Shown here piece by piece: positions 1 to 7,193 of a DNA stretch of 7,973 nucleotides (positions are counted from its first letter, which is position 1; each line of letters starts with the position of its first letter). Below the pieces are notes generated by a model. It saw nothing but the letters and a program-made list of their open reading frames with translations, had not been told where the DNA came from and did not search any database. The DNA lies in assembly GCA_020053565.1 (NCBI GenBank), contig JAGVMY010000132.1, positions 1-7,973 of the forward strand, given 5' to 3'. Source of the stretch: Thermodesulfovibrionales bacterium (GTDB lineage Bacteria; Nitrospirota; Thermodesulfovibrionia; Thermodesulfovibrionales; SM23-35). A program made the position numbers and the translations under genes.

Positions 1-759
1 ATTGAAGAAGCAACTGCATGTGGAATAGAGGAGTTTATCATTATTACGGGAAAATACAAACGCGCCATAGAAGATCACTTTGATTCTGCATTCGAACTTG
101 AAGAAAGCCTGAAAAAGGCCGGGAAGAAGAGACTTCTCGAAGAGATCAGACGATTAAACCATATAAACTTTGCCTATATCAGGCAGAGGGCAGCCCTTGG
201 GCTTGGTCACGCAATTTATTGTGCGAAACCCTTTGTAAAAGATGAACCTTTTGCCGTTCTCCTGAGTGACGATATTATTGACCCTGTTGATACCTTACTT
301 AAGGATATGATTAAAATCCATAGAGAGCTGAACGCTCCTGTGCTTGCCCTTCAGCAAGTCCCCATGTCAGAGATTCATAAATACGGAGTAATTGACGGGA
401 TAAGAGAAAGAGATGGTGTGTATAAGATTAACAACCTTGTAGAAAAACCTAAATCATCAGATGCACCATCTGACATGGCAATAATCGGCAGGTATATTCT
501 CACACCTGATATCTTCGACATACTCGAAGGTATCGGCCCGGGCAGAGGTGGGGAGATACAACTTACAGATGCTCTTTGCAGTTTATTGAAAAAACGCCCT
601 CTATACGGATATCTATTCAAAGGAACCAGATATGATGCAGGTGATAAGGTTGGTTACCTTAAGGCAACGGTTAACCTTGCCTTAAAAAATCCGCACGTTT
701 CCGAAGAATTTAAAGAGTATCTTATTGAAGTCGTGGAAAAGTTAAAAATTAATGCATAG
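1..759 (+). CDS. galU: UTP-glucose-1-phosphate uridylyltransferase, 5'-truncated by window edge
   Basis: The enzyme makes UDP-glucose and pyrophosphate from UTP and glucose-1-phosphate in the cytoplasm, supplying sugar for envelope polysaccharides. The frame is open from base 1 and ends in TAG, giving 252 codons. Compared with the usual ~290 residues, the N-terminal ~40-45 are missing, including the nucleotide-binding G-x-G-T-R-x-L-P segment, so the real start lies upstream of the window. Visible family motifs are EEATACGIEEFIIITGKYKR followed by AIEDHFD, LGLGHAIYCAKPF, VLLSDDI (acidic pair at codons 90-91, the metal/nucleotide region), VEKPKSSDAPSDMAIIGRYI, PGRGGEIQLTDAL and GTRYDAGDKVGYLKAT near the C-terminus. 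The ATG at 307 is internal, since homology continues well upstream of it. Most relatives have LLGDD where this has LLSDD, a mild variation. lon follows 20 nt downstream. Family identity is near certain from the motifs; the exact sugar specificity is inferred. Confidence 0.95.
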   Translation: MEEATACGIEEFIIITGKYKRAIEDHFDSAFELEESLKKAGKKRLLEEIRRLNHINFAYIRQRAALGLGHAIYCAKPFVKDEPFAVLLSDDIIDPVDTLLKDMIKIHRELNAPVLALQQVPMSEIHKYGVIDGIRERDGVYKINNLVEKPKSSDAPSDMAIIGRYILTPDIFDILEGIGPGRGGEIQLTDALCSLLKKRPLYGYLFKGTRYDAGDKVGYLKATVNLALKNPHVSEEFKEYLIEVVEKLKINA

Positions 760-768
760 AAATATGTT

Positions 769-774
769 AAGGAG
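769..774 (+). promoter_or_regulatory. Ribosome binding site for lon (supports GTG start)
   Basis: AAGGAG lies 5 nt before the GTG at 780, in the 20-nt gap after galU. The nearby ATG at 764 is in another frame and upstream of this site, so GTG 780 is the best start for lon. Confidence 0.8.
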
Positions 775-779
775 TCAAC

Positions 780-3185
780 GTGGAAGAAACAGAACAGAAA
801 AGTAACAAAGAGATAGAGATACCTGATAACATACCAGTACTTCCTGTGAGGGATATTGTTGTTTTCCCTTACATGATACTTCCTCTTTTTGTCGGAAGGG
901 AAATGTCAATAAAAGCTATAGATCATTCCCTCAATTCAAACAGGCTGGTACTTCTCCTCTCACAAAAGGATTTAAACATTGAAAATCCAACACCCGACGA
1001 ACTCTATTCAGTAGGCACAGTAGCGATTATAATGAGGACGCTCAAGCTTCCTGACGGAAGGGTGAAGATACTAGTGCAGGGTCTGAGTAAAGCACGCGCA
1101 TTGAATTACTCCCAGACAGAGCCTTTCTTTTTGTCTAATATAGAAAAGATAGTTGATAAGAAACTTGAGACATTTACCATAGAAGATGAAGCACAGATAA
1201 GGACAATAAAAGAACAGTTAGACAGAGCTGTCTCTCTCGGAAAGACGATACTTCCTGACATAATGGGAACTGTAGATAATATTGATGATCCTGGAAGACT
1301 TGCGGACCTTATTGTATCAAATCTTGGATTAAAAACAGAACATGCCCAGGAAGTGCTTGAGACAATTGACCCTATTATGAGGTTGAAACGTGTGAGTGAG
1401 ATATTAGGAAGAGAAATAGAGCTTCTGATAGTCCAACAGAAGATTCAGTCTGAGGCAAGAGGAGAAATTGATAAGACACAACGTGAATATTTTTTGAGAG
1501 AACAGCTTAAAGCAATTCAGAAAGAACTTGGCACAATTGACGAAAGGGCTGAAGAAATTAAAGAATTCAGTAAAAAAATAGAAGATGCGAAGATGCCTGA
1601 AAAAGTATTGAAAGAAGCTGAGAAACAGCTCAGACGACTCGAAAAGATGCACCCGGACAGTGCAGAATCCGCCACTGTGAGAACATATCTTGACTGGCTC
1701 GTTGAGCTTCCCTGGTCAAAGAGCACCACAGACAACCTCGATATAAAAGCTGCGGAGAAGGTTTTAAATGATGATCACTATGATCTGGAGAAGGTAAAAG
1801 AGCGTATTTTAGAATACCTTAGCGTAAGAAAGTTAAAGGAAAAGATGAAGGGTCCTATCTTATGTTTTATTGGTCCCCCGGGCGTAGGAAAGACTTCTCT
1901 CGGAAGGTCTATTGCAAAGGCTCTTGGGAGAGAATTTGTCCGTATGTCTCTGGGAGGTACGAGAGACGAAGCAGAGATCAGGGGTCATAGAAGGACATAT
2001 GTTGGTGCCCTTCCCGGAAGGATAGTACAGGGAATAAAAACATCAGGTACAAACAACCCTGTATTTATGCTTGATGAAATTGACAAAATAGGTATGGACT
2101 TCAGGGGAGATCCCTCTTCTGCCCTACTCGAAGTTCTTGACCCGGAACAGAATAACTCCTTTGTAGATCATTATCTTGCAGTTCCCTTTGACCTTTCAAA
2201 GGTCATGTTTATTACCACTGGTAACCTTGTAGACACAATACCCAACCCTCTCAGAGACAGAATGGAGATAATATATCTTTCCGGCTATACAAAAGAGGAA
2301 AAGCTCGGCATTGCAAAGAACTACCTTATTCCAAAACAGTTAGAAGAGCACGGTATCAATAGCAAGATACTAAAAATCACTGATCCAGGGCTTCTTAATA
2401 TCATTTCACAATATACAAGAGAGGCAGGGGTAAGAAACCTTGAGAGAGAGATTGCACACCTCTGCAGAAAAGTTGCAAAAAAGATAGTTGAGGGTAAAGA
2501 GAAGACATTTGTAATAAAAGCAAAAAACCTTCATAGATACCTCGGAGTGCCGAAATTCTTACCTGAAGAAGAGATGGATAAAGATGAGATTGGTGTTGCA
2601 ACAGGCCTCGCATGGACAGAGTCTGGCGGAGACATCATCTATGTAGAGGCAACGACGATGAAGGGTAAAGGACATCTTACCTTAACAGGGCAGCTTGGAG
2701 ATATCATGAAGGAATCTGCACAGGCTGCGTTGAGTTATGTACGTTCAAGGTCAAAAAAACTCGGCATAAATGACGAAATATATTCTAAAACGGATATCCA
2801 TATCCATGTTCCTGCAGGCGCAATACCAAAAGACGGACCCTCAGCAGGTATTACAATGGCTACCTCGATTGCATCTGCTTTTACAGGAAAGCCTGTGAAT
2901 AAGAATATTGCAATGACAGGAGAGGTGACGTTGAGAGGCAGAGTGCTTCCAATAGGAGGGCTAAAAGAAAAAACACTTGCTGCAAAGAGGATGGGAATCA
3001 AAAAGGTCATTATCCCGAAGAGGAACAAAAAAGACCTTGAAGATATTCCTAAATATGTTAAGAAAGATATGGAATTTATATTCGCTGAAACAATGGATGA
3101 TGTACTCAACGTTGCTTTGAAAAAAGTCCAGAGACAAAATTCCCGATCAGTCACCAATCAGAAAAGACAAAAGTCTGTTCAATAA
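780..3185 (+). CDS. lon: ATP-dependent protease Lon (LonA type)
   Basis: This is a cytoplasmic AAA+ serine protease that unfolds and degrades damaged and short-lived regulatory proteins, normally as a hexamer. It is full length at 801 residues (E. coli Lon has 784). The N-terminal substrate-binding LON domain spans about 17-210 (opening IPVLPVRDIVVFPYMILPLF), followed by a charged coiled-coil region at about 215-300. The AAA+ module has Walker A GPPGVGKT at 365-372, Walker B VFMLDEID at 428-435, an arginine-finger segment NPLRDRME at 488-496 and a sensor-2 region REAGVRNLERE at about 547-557. The protease domain starts near 600; catalytic Ser688 sits in PKDGPSAG and Lys731 in GGLKEKTLAAKR. 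Their spacing of 43 residues matches the E. coli Ser679/Lys722 dyad. All catalytic residues are intact. The last ~20 residues are a Lys/Gln/Ser-rich tail beyond the usual domain end. The start is GTG with a good ribosome binding site. thiL begins 1 nt after the stop. No heat-shock-type promoter fits in the short upstream gap, so it is probably transcribed from galU or from a promoter inside it. Confidence 0.98.
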   Translation: MEETEQKSNKEIEIPDNIPVLPVRDIVVFPYMILPLFVGREMSIKAIDHSLNSNRLVLLLSQKDLNIENPTPDELYSVGTVAIIMRTLKLPDGRVKILVQGLSKARALNYSQTEPFFLSNIEKIVDKKLETFTIEDEAQIRTIKEQLDRAVSLGKTILPDIMGTVDNIDDPGRLADLIVSNLGLKTEHAQEVLETIDPIMRLKRVSEILGREIELLIVQQKIQSEARGEIDKTQREYFLREQLKAIQKELGTIDERAEEIKEFSKKIEDAKMPEKVLKEAEKQLRRLEKMHPDSAESATVRTYLDWLVELPWSKSTTDNLDIKAAEKVLNDDHYDLEKVKERILEYLSVRKLKEKMKGPILCFIGPPGVGKTSLGRSIAKALGREFVRMSLGGTRDEAEIRGHRRTYVGALPGRIVQGIKTSGTNNPVFMLDEIDKIGMDFRGDPSSALLEVLDPEQNNSFVDHYLAVPFDLSKVMFITTGNLVDTIPNPLRDRMEIIYLSGYTKEEKLGIAKNYLIPKQLEEHGINSKILKITDPGLLNIISQYTREAGVRNLEREIAHLCRKVAKKIVEGKEKTFVIKAKNLHRYLGVPKFLPEEEMDKDEIGVATGLAWTESGGDIIYVEATTMKGKGHLTLTGQLGDIMKESAQAALSYVRSRSKKLGINDEIYSKTDIHIHVPAGAIPKDGPSAGITMATSIASAFTGKPVNKNIAMTGEVTLRGRVLPIGGLKEKTLAAKRMGIKKVIIPKRNKKDLEDIPKYVKKDMEFIFAETMDDVLNVALKKVQRQNSRSVTNQKRQKSVQ

Positions 3186-3186
3186 T

Positions 3187-4257
3187 ATGAGGCTTTCTCA
3201 AATCGGGGAGCTATCCCTTTTAGAGCAAATAAGGAAGAGGTTTGAAAAACAATCACGCACTATTATTGTCGGTATAGGCGACGACGCCGCTGTATTAAAA
3301 CAAGGAGATACAAACCTCCTCGTGACTACCGACATGATGGTCGAGGGGATTCACTTTGACCTCAGTTTTACAACTCCCTTTCAGCTCGGTTTCAAACTGG
3401 TATCTGTGAATGTAAGTGACATCTATGCTATGGGGGGAAAGCCCAGCTACCTTTTACTGAGTCTTGCTATGAATAACTATACAGAAAAATCATTTATTGA
3501 TAAATTCTTTGACGGAGTTCAAAGGGCAATAAAATTATATGGCATATCCCTTATCGGTGGAGATCTTTCATCTTCAAAAAGTCTCATGAGTCTGTCAGCA
3601 ACACTCATCGGATATACAAAAAGGCATATTCAACGCTCTGGTGCAAGAGTGGGAGATAAAATCTATGTAACAGGGCCTCTCGGGGATTCAGCCTGTGGTC
3701 TAATGTTGTTGAAGGAAAAGATAAAAAAACCTGTACCTTTTGAGAATTTAAATGCTATGCAAAGAGCAAGGTGCAAAGAGCTAAGAGCTAAAAATAAAAA
3801 CTCTTTGCTCTTTGCTCTATGCCCAAAGCTTTTAAAAGAAGGGTTACCCTGGAAAGTGGTTGAGCCGTTACTGAGAAGGCATCTCATACCTGAGGCAAGA
3901 GACCCGAAGGAATTTGTCAGGTATGCAACAGCTATAATTGATATAAGTGATGGGCTCCTTATTGATTTGTCAAGACTTTGTGACGAAAGCAAAGTCGGAG
4001 CAAGAATATATATTGAAAAAATTCCTGTATCTTATGAACTCAAAAAAGCTGCTTCATATCTTGGAATTTCTCCAATAAAATTAGCTTTATCAGGTGGAGA
4101 AGATTATGAGCTACTGTTCACTGCACCTGCCAATAAAAAGGTTAAGGCACTACATATTGGAGAGATTACAGAATCAGAAAGGGTAATAATAGATAGTTCT
4201 GGCAGAAAAAAAGCATTCTCAGCAGAAGGTTATCAACACTTTGGCATTCAGAGATAG
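3187..4257 (+). CDS. thiL: Thiamine-monophosphate kinase
   Basis: The enzyme phosphorylates thiamine monophosphate to thiamine diphosphate with ATP, the final step in making the active cofactor. It belongs to the PurM/SelD-like ATP-binding fold. Visible motifs are GIGDDAAVL (29-37), TTDMMVEGIHF (47-57), SVNVSDIYAMGG (73-84), IGGDLSSS (123-130), GDKIYVTGPLGDSACGL (156-172), IDISDGLLIDLSRL (251-264) and LSGGEDYELLFT (301-312). The acidic Mg-ATP residues in these motifs are present. At 356 residues it is about 30 longer than E. coli ThiL (325). The extra length falls between GLMLLKEK and LLRRHLIPEAR, where residues 191-212 are encoded by an inverted repeat of 7-base units (separate entry). The start ATG lies 1 nt after the lon stop, with no clear Shine-Dalgarno of its own, so it is probably translated by coupling to lon. 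The N-terminus MRLSQIGELSLLEQI aligns with family starts. The last 17 nt overlap the next gene. Function is confident; the effect of the inserted segment on activity is unknown. Confidence 0.95.
   Translation: MRLSQIGELSLLEQIRKRFEKQSRTIIVGIGDDAAVLKQGDTNLLVTTDMMVEGIHFDLSFTTPFQLGFKLVSVNVSDIYAMGGKPSYLLLSLAMNNYTEKSFIDKFFDGVQRAIKLYGISLIGGDLSSSKSLMSLSATLIGYTKRHIQRSGARVGDKIYVTGPLGDSACGLMLLKEKIKKPVPFENLNAMQRARCKELRAKNKNSLLFALCPKLLKEGLPWKVVEPLLRRHLIPEARDPKEFVRYATAIIDISDGLLIDLSRLCDESKVGARIYIEKIPVSYELKKAASYLGISPIKLALSGGEDYELLFTAPANKKVKALHIGEITESERVIIDSSGRKKAFSAEGYQHFGIQR
3759..3822. repeat. Inverted repeat of heptamer units inside thiL
   Basis: The left half (3759-3793) is five imperfect tandem heptamers: GCAAAGA, GCAAGGT, GCAAAGA, GCTAAGA, GCTAAAA. 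After a short A-rich spacer, 3802-3822 carries three heptamers in reverse-complement orientation (TCTTTGC, TCTTTGC, TCTATGC). The arms 3759-3780 and 3801-3822 can pair over 22 positions with 19 Watson-Crick pairs and one G-U pair in RNA, around a 20-nt loop. The element lies entirely in thiL codons 191-212 without a stop or frameshift and encodes a basic, low-complexity segment (RARCKELRAKNKN and neighbours). It coincides with the region where this ThiL is longer than E. coli ThiL. It resembles a protein-tolerated palindromic repeat element. Whether other copies exist in the genome cannot be seen here. Confidence 0.8.
4224..4229 (+). promoter_or_regulatory. Probable ribosome binding site for the DUF2062 gene
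   Basis: AGAAGG inside the end of thiL lies 11 nt before the TTG at 4241. The spacing is longer than ideal, but it is the only purine-rich match and supports the TTG start. Confidence 0.45.
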
Positions 4258-4666
4258 ACTCAGAGAAATTCTAAGAATAAAAGAGACACCACACAGAATA
4301 GCACTGTCTTTTTCTGCAGGTGTCTTCATAGGAATGTCTCCGTTTTTAGGTATACACACCATTCTCGGAGTGATCGTTGCGTGGCTTTTTAGACTCAACA
4401 CGTTTGCAATCATCGCCGGAGTGTATGTTACAAATCCGTGGACTATTGTACCGATTTATACCTTTAGCACATGGGTAGGCGTACAGTGCCTTGGATTACA
4501 ACAGATAATTCCAAAGATAGACTGGTCAACTATTACTTTCAGCAAATTCCTTAATGAATTTACTCCGTTTCTGATGCCCTTTATTTTTGGCACATTACTG
4601 ATTGGCTTCCTTTCAAGTATCATCAGCTATATCATCATCTACAAGGCAGTGAAAAAAGTACATTAA
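4241..4666 (+). CDS. DUF2062 family inner-membrane protein
   Basis: This is a small integral membrane protein of 141 residues with no established biochemical function. The family signature is clear: an amphipathic basic N-terminus (RDRLREILRIKETPHRIA), then SAGVFIGMSPFLGIHTILGVIVAWLFRLN (about 25-53) and AGVYVTNPWTIVPIYTFSTWVG (about 59-80), with the N-P-x-T-x-x-P-I-Y pattern typical of DUF2062. A hydrophobic C-terminal helix spans roughly 107-134 and ends in a basic tail (KAVKKVH). Three or so membrane segments are expected. The start is TTG: no in-frame ATG exists nearby upstream, and the next one at 4334 would remove the conserved N-terminal part. The gene overlaps thiL by 17 nt, so its translation is probably coupled to thiL. 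In some genomes DUF2062 proteins are fused to or sit near glycosyltransferases; here the neighbours give no clue to function. Confidence 0.88.
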   Translation: MAFRDRLREILRIKETPHRIALSFSAGVFIGMSPFLGIHTILGVIVAWLFRLNTFAIIAGVYVTNPWTIVPIYTFSTWVGVQCLGLQQIIPKIDWSTITFSKFLNEFTPFLMPFIFGTLLIGFLSSIISYIIIYKAVKKVH

Positions 4667-4771
4667 TACCAGGCAGGTTTCAAGTTATACGATGAGAGAA
4701 AATAGAAAAAATCACGACTATGTACTATAATACCACGTATTTTTAATTCAACACTATTTCAGGAGGGACAG
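4667..4771 (+). promoter_or_regulatory. ilvC upstream region with probable sigma-70-type promoter and strong RBS
   Basis: This 105-nt gap is the longest in the window. A perfect -10 hexamer TATAAT lies at 4726-4731. A weak -35 match, TAGAAA (4 of 6 to TTGACA), lies at 4703-4708, giving a 17-nt spacer. Transcription would start near 4738, leaving a leader of about 34 nt. The ribosome binding site AGGAGG at 4761-4766 is 5 nt before the ATG. The leader is too short for a T-box or a leader-peptide attenuator. I see no clear intrinsic terminator for the upstream operon, so read-through into ilvC is possible. Confidence 0.6.
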
Positions 4772-5788
4772 ATGGTCAAGATTTACTACGATAAAGATGC
4801 AGATAAAAAAATCCTCAAGGGGAAAAAGATTGCTGTCATCGGATACGGAAGCCAGGGTCATGCCCACACAAATAATCTTAAAGAGAGCGGACTGGATGTT
4901 ATCGTCGGTGAGACCAAAGGGGCAAACTGGGAAAAGGCCGTAAAAGCAGGTTTTAAGGTCATGACAGCTTCAGAGGCAGCAAAAAAGGCAGATGTCATCA
5001 TGATGCTTGTACCAGATGAGTATATGGCGGATATATACAGAACAGAGATAGCTCCTCACATCAAAAAAGGTGCATATCTGGGATTTGCCCATGGCTTCAA
5101 TATCCACTTTGGCCAGATTGTACCTCCAGCAGATGTGAATGTCTTCATGGTCGCACCAAAGGGGCCAGGCCACCTTGTCAGGTCTGAATATTTAAAAGGA
5201 AGTGGTGTGCCCTGTCTGATAGCGATACATCAGGATCCTTCAAAGAATACGAAAAAAATTGCCCTTGCCTATGCATCTGCAATTGGTGGGGCAAGAGCAG
5301 GTGTTATAGAAACGCACTTCAGGGAAGAGACTGAGACAGACTTATTTGGTGAACAGGTTGTACTTTGCGGAGGTCTTACATCACTTATACTTGCAGGCTA
5401 TGAGACACTTGTTGAGGCTGGTTATTCACCAGAAATGGCATATTTTGAGTGCCTCCATGAGGTAAAACTGATTGTCGATCTCGTCTATGAGGGTGGAATT
5501 TCCACTATGAGATATTCTATAAGCAATACTGCCCAGTATGGAGACCTTACAAGAGGACCGAGGATAATCACTGAAGAGACAAAGAAAGAGATGAAGAAGA
5601 TTCTGGAAGAGGTACAATCCGGTCAGTTTGCAAGGGAATGGATTCTTGAGTGCAGGGCGAACAAACCTGTATTTAATGCGCTGACAAGGAAGGGTGAGGA
5701 ACACCCGATAGAGGAAGTGGGCGCTCGGCTCAGGGCAATGATGCCCTGGCTTAAGAAGGGGAAACTCGTCGATAAATCAAAGGCGTGA
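4772..5788 (+). CDS. ilvC: Ketol-acid reductoisomerase, class I
   Basis: The enzyme catalyses the Mg-dependent alkyl migration and NAD(P)H reduction of 2-acetolactate or 2-aceto-2-hydroxybutyrate, the second common step to valine, leucine and isoleucine. At 338 residues it is the normal length for the short class I form. The Rossmann motif GYGSQGHAH is at 24-32. Catalytic His107 sits in FAHGFN and Lys130 in VAPKGPGH. The metal ligands are Asp190 and Glu194 (ETETDLFGEQ), then Glu226 and Glu230 (FECLHE), and Ser251 lies in RYSISNTAQYGD; all are present. The cofactor-specificity loop after the second beta strand reads VGETKGANW (45-53). It lacks the Arg and Ser residues that usually hold the NADPH 2'-phosphate, and carries Glu47, so NADH use or dual specificity is possible (inference). 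The start is an ATG with a strong AGGAGG at 5 nt. psd overlaps its stop codon. The acetolactate synthase genes that commonly neighbour ilvC are not in the window. Confidence 0.98.
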   Translation: MVKIYYDKDADKKILKGKKIAVIGYGSQGHAHTNNLKESGLDVIVGETKGANWEKAVKAGFKVMTASEAAKKADVIMMLVPDEYMADIYRTEIAPHIKKGAYLGFAHGFNIHFGQIVPPADVNVFMVAPKGPGHLVRSEYLKGSGVPCLIAIHQDPSKNTKKIALAYASAIGGARAGVIETHFREETETDLFGEQVVLCGGLTSLILAGYETLVEAGYSPEMAYFECLHEVKLIVDLVYEGGISTMRYSISNTAQYGDLTRGPRIITEETKKEMKKILEEVQSGQFAREWILECRANKPVFNALTRKGEEHPIEEVGARLRAMMPWLKKGKLVDKSKA

Positions 5789-6492
5789 TGAAATTCGCTC
5801 CTGAGGGATACCCTTTTATTCTTGGATCCCTTTTTATAACAGTTTTCGTTTCACTATTTTTCATCAGGAACTGGGCATCAGGGAGTTATGATTTTACCTT
5901 CTATCTCCTGCTGTTCTTTTCCTGTTTTCTCTTTGCGCTGACAGTCTTTATGGCCTTTTTCTTTAGAGACCCTGAGAGAAAACTTTTAGAAGGCAATGGT
6001 ATCTTTGTATCTCCTGCCGATGGGAAGGTAATACTCATAAGAGATACATTTGAACAGGATCATCTGAAGGCTGATACAAAGGAAATAAGCATATTTATGT
6101 CTCCACTCGATGTACATGTCAACCGTACACCGTGCGATGGAAATATAAGCGTTATAAAACATTCTCCAGGCCTATTCATGGCTGCGTATAAAGATGATGC
6201 TTCAATGAAAAATGAGAACATTGTTATGGTGCTCGATGGAAAATATGGCAAAGTCCTTGTCCGCCAGGTTGCAGGATTCATTGCAAGAAGGGCAGTCTGC
6301 AGGGTATCTGAAGGCGATTTTCTTAAAATGGGCGAGAGATATGGAATGATAAAGTTTGGTTCAAGGCTCGATGTCTATCTGCCAAAGGATACTACTATTA
6401 AGGTTAATTTAGGTGATAAAGTAAAAGCAGGAGAAAGTGTAATAGGCGTCATCTTGTCGCACAAAAAATCTAAAGAAAAGGAGATTATATGA
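5788..6492 (+). CDS. psd: Phosphatidylserine decarboxylase proenzyme (short, membrane-anchored type)
   Basis: The enzyme decarboxylates phosphatidylserine to phosphatidylethanolamine at the inner membrane, using a pyruvoyl group made by self-cleavage. With the ATG at 5788 the protein has 234 residues, typical of the short class found outside enterobacteria. Two hydrophobic segments near the N-terminus (about 10-26 and 36-59) anchor it. Conserved blocks follow: FFRDPER (58-64), VSPADGKV (74-81), IFMSPLDVHVNRTPCDG (102-118), QVAGFIARR (160-168) and the cleavage site FGSRLDVYLP (190-199). Cleavage between Gly191 and Ser192 would give a beta chain of about 191 residues and an alpha chain of about 43. 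The ATG shares its A with the ilvC stop (TGATG). AAAGG at 5779-5783 fits this ATG better than the GTG at 5785, which would add one residue. The stop overlaps the next ATG by 4 nt. The phosphatidylserine synthase gene often found just downstream is absent here. Confidence 0.95.
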   Translation: MKFAPEGYPFILGSLFITVFVSLFFIRNWASGSYDFTFYLLLFFSCFLFALTVFMAFFFRDPERKLLEGNGIFVSPADGKVILIRDTFEQDHLKADTKEISIFMSPLDVHVNRTPCDGNISVIKHSPGLFMAAYKDDASMKNENIVMVLDGKYGKVLVRQVAGFIARRAVCRVSEGDFLKMGERYGMIKFGSRLDVYLPKDTTIKVNLGDKVKAGESVIGVILSHKKSKEKEII

Positions 6493-7193
6493 AACTACGA
6501 GTAATAATAGCTTTAAGTCTTGTCTTATTCGTAAGCCAGGTCAGTGCAGAGGAAAAGCTTATGCTGAAAGATCAGAAGGATAAGGTGAGTTACAGCATCG
6601 GAACGAATATCGGTAATAACTTTAAAAAACAATCAATGGATATTAATACAGACGCTCTTGTGCAGGGAATCAAAGATGCACTTTCTGGCGAAAAGGCCTT
6701 AATGACTGAACAGGAAATGAATGAGACCATGAAGGCTTTTCAGCAGGAAATGATGACCAAACAGGCTGAGCTCGCTAAAATAATCGGTGAGAAAAACAAG
6801 AAGGAAGGAGATCTTTTTCTTGCTGAAAATAAGAAAAAGGAAGGTGTCATAACCCTTTCAAGTGGTTTACAGTACAAGGTGATCAATGAAGGTTCCGGAA
6901 CAATACCAACGTTAACCGATAAGGTCATTGTACATTACCGTGGCACATTGATTGATGGAACGGAATTTGACAGTTCTTACCGCCGCGGACAACCAGTAAC
7001 CTTTCCGGTTAATGGTGTCATTGCTGGTTGGAAAGAAGCATTGCAACTGATGAAAACTGGTTCAAAGTGGCAATTGTTTATCCCCCCTACTCTTGCCTAT
7101 GGCGAGCGAGGTGCTGGACGTACTATCGGACCAAATGCAACCTTAATTTTTGATATAGAACTTCTCTCGATTGAAGAAGGTGCAAAACCCTGA
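6489..7193 (+). CDS. FKBP-type peptidyl-prolyl cis-trans isomerase, periplasmic (FkpA/Mip-like)
   Basis: This is a secreted folding catalyst that isomerises proline peptide bonds and probably acts as a chaperone in the periplasm. The 234-residue protein starts with a signal peptide: basic MKLR, hydrophobic core VIIALSLVLFV, and a likely cleavage after Ala20 (SQVSA|EE). No lipobox cysteine is present. Residues ~25-120 form the charged helical dimerisation domain seen in FkpA and Mip (KVSYSIGTNIGNNFKKQ near 32-48, then Lys/Glu-rich helices). The FKBP domain is residues ~123-228: SSGLQYKVI, VIVHYRGTLIDGTEFDSSY (146-164), NGVIAGWKEAL (175-185), LFIPPTLAYGERG (196-208) and NATLIFDIELL (216-226). 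Pocket residues Tyr150, Phe160, Asp161, Val177, Ile178, Trp181, Tyr204 and Phe221 are retained, so it should be active. The start overlaps the psd stop as ATGA, with AAGGAG at 6478-6483 spaced 5 nt. fkpA and mip are close names, but I cannot choose between them. Confidence 0.94.
   Translation: MKLRVIIALSLVLFVSQVSAEEKLMLKDQKDKVSYSIGTNIGNNFKKQSMDINTDALVQGIKDALSGEKALMTEQEMNETMKAFQQEMMTKQAELAKIIGEKNKKEGDLFLAENKKKEGVITLSSGLQYKVINEGSGTIPTLTDKVIVHYRGTLIDGTEFDSSYRRGQPVTFPVNGVIAGWKEALQLMKTGSKWQLFIPPTLAYGERGAGRTIGPNATLIFDIELLSIEEGAKP

Noticed and set aside
2735..3157. Long open frame on the minus strand inside lon (140 codons), and similar minus-strand frames across the window.
   Set aside because: They lie opposite strongly conserved coding sequence, show no recognisable domain and have no consistent ribosome binding sites. 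They are shadows of the + strand genes.
3755..3822. Direct repeat CTATGC at 3755-3760 and 3817-3822 flanking the thiL palindrome, as a target-site duplication.
   Set aside because: The copies are 62 nt apart, so a simple insertion with this duplication would have shifted the thiL frame. The right copy is also part of the last reverse heptamer. More likely chance or part of the repeat itself.
4729..4744. Small hairpin AATAC-CAC-GTATT followed by T residues, as a terminator after the DUF2062 gene.
   Set aside because: The stem is only 5 mostly A-T pairs with a 3-nt loop, and it overlaps the better-supported -10 hexamer of ilvC.
5785..5787. GTG at 5785 as the psd start.
   Set aside because: It leaves almost no spacing from the AAAGG site, and the following ATG at 5788 overlaps the ilvC stop in a typical reinitiation arrangement. 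The difference is one residue.
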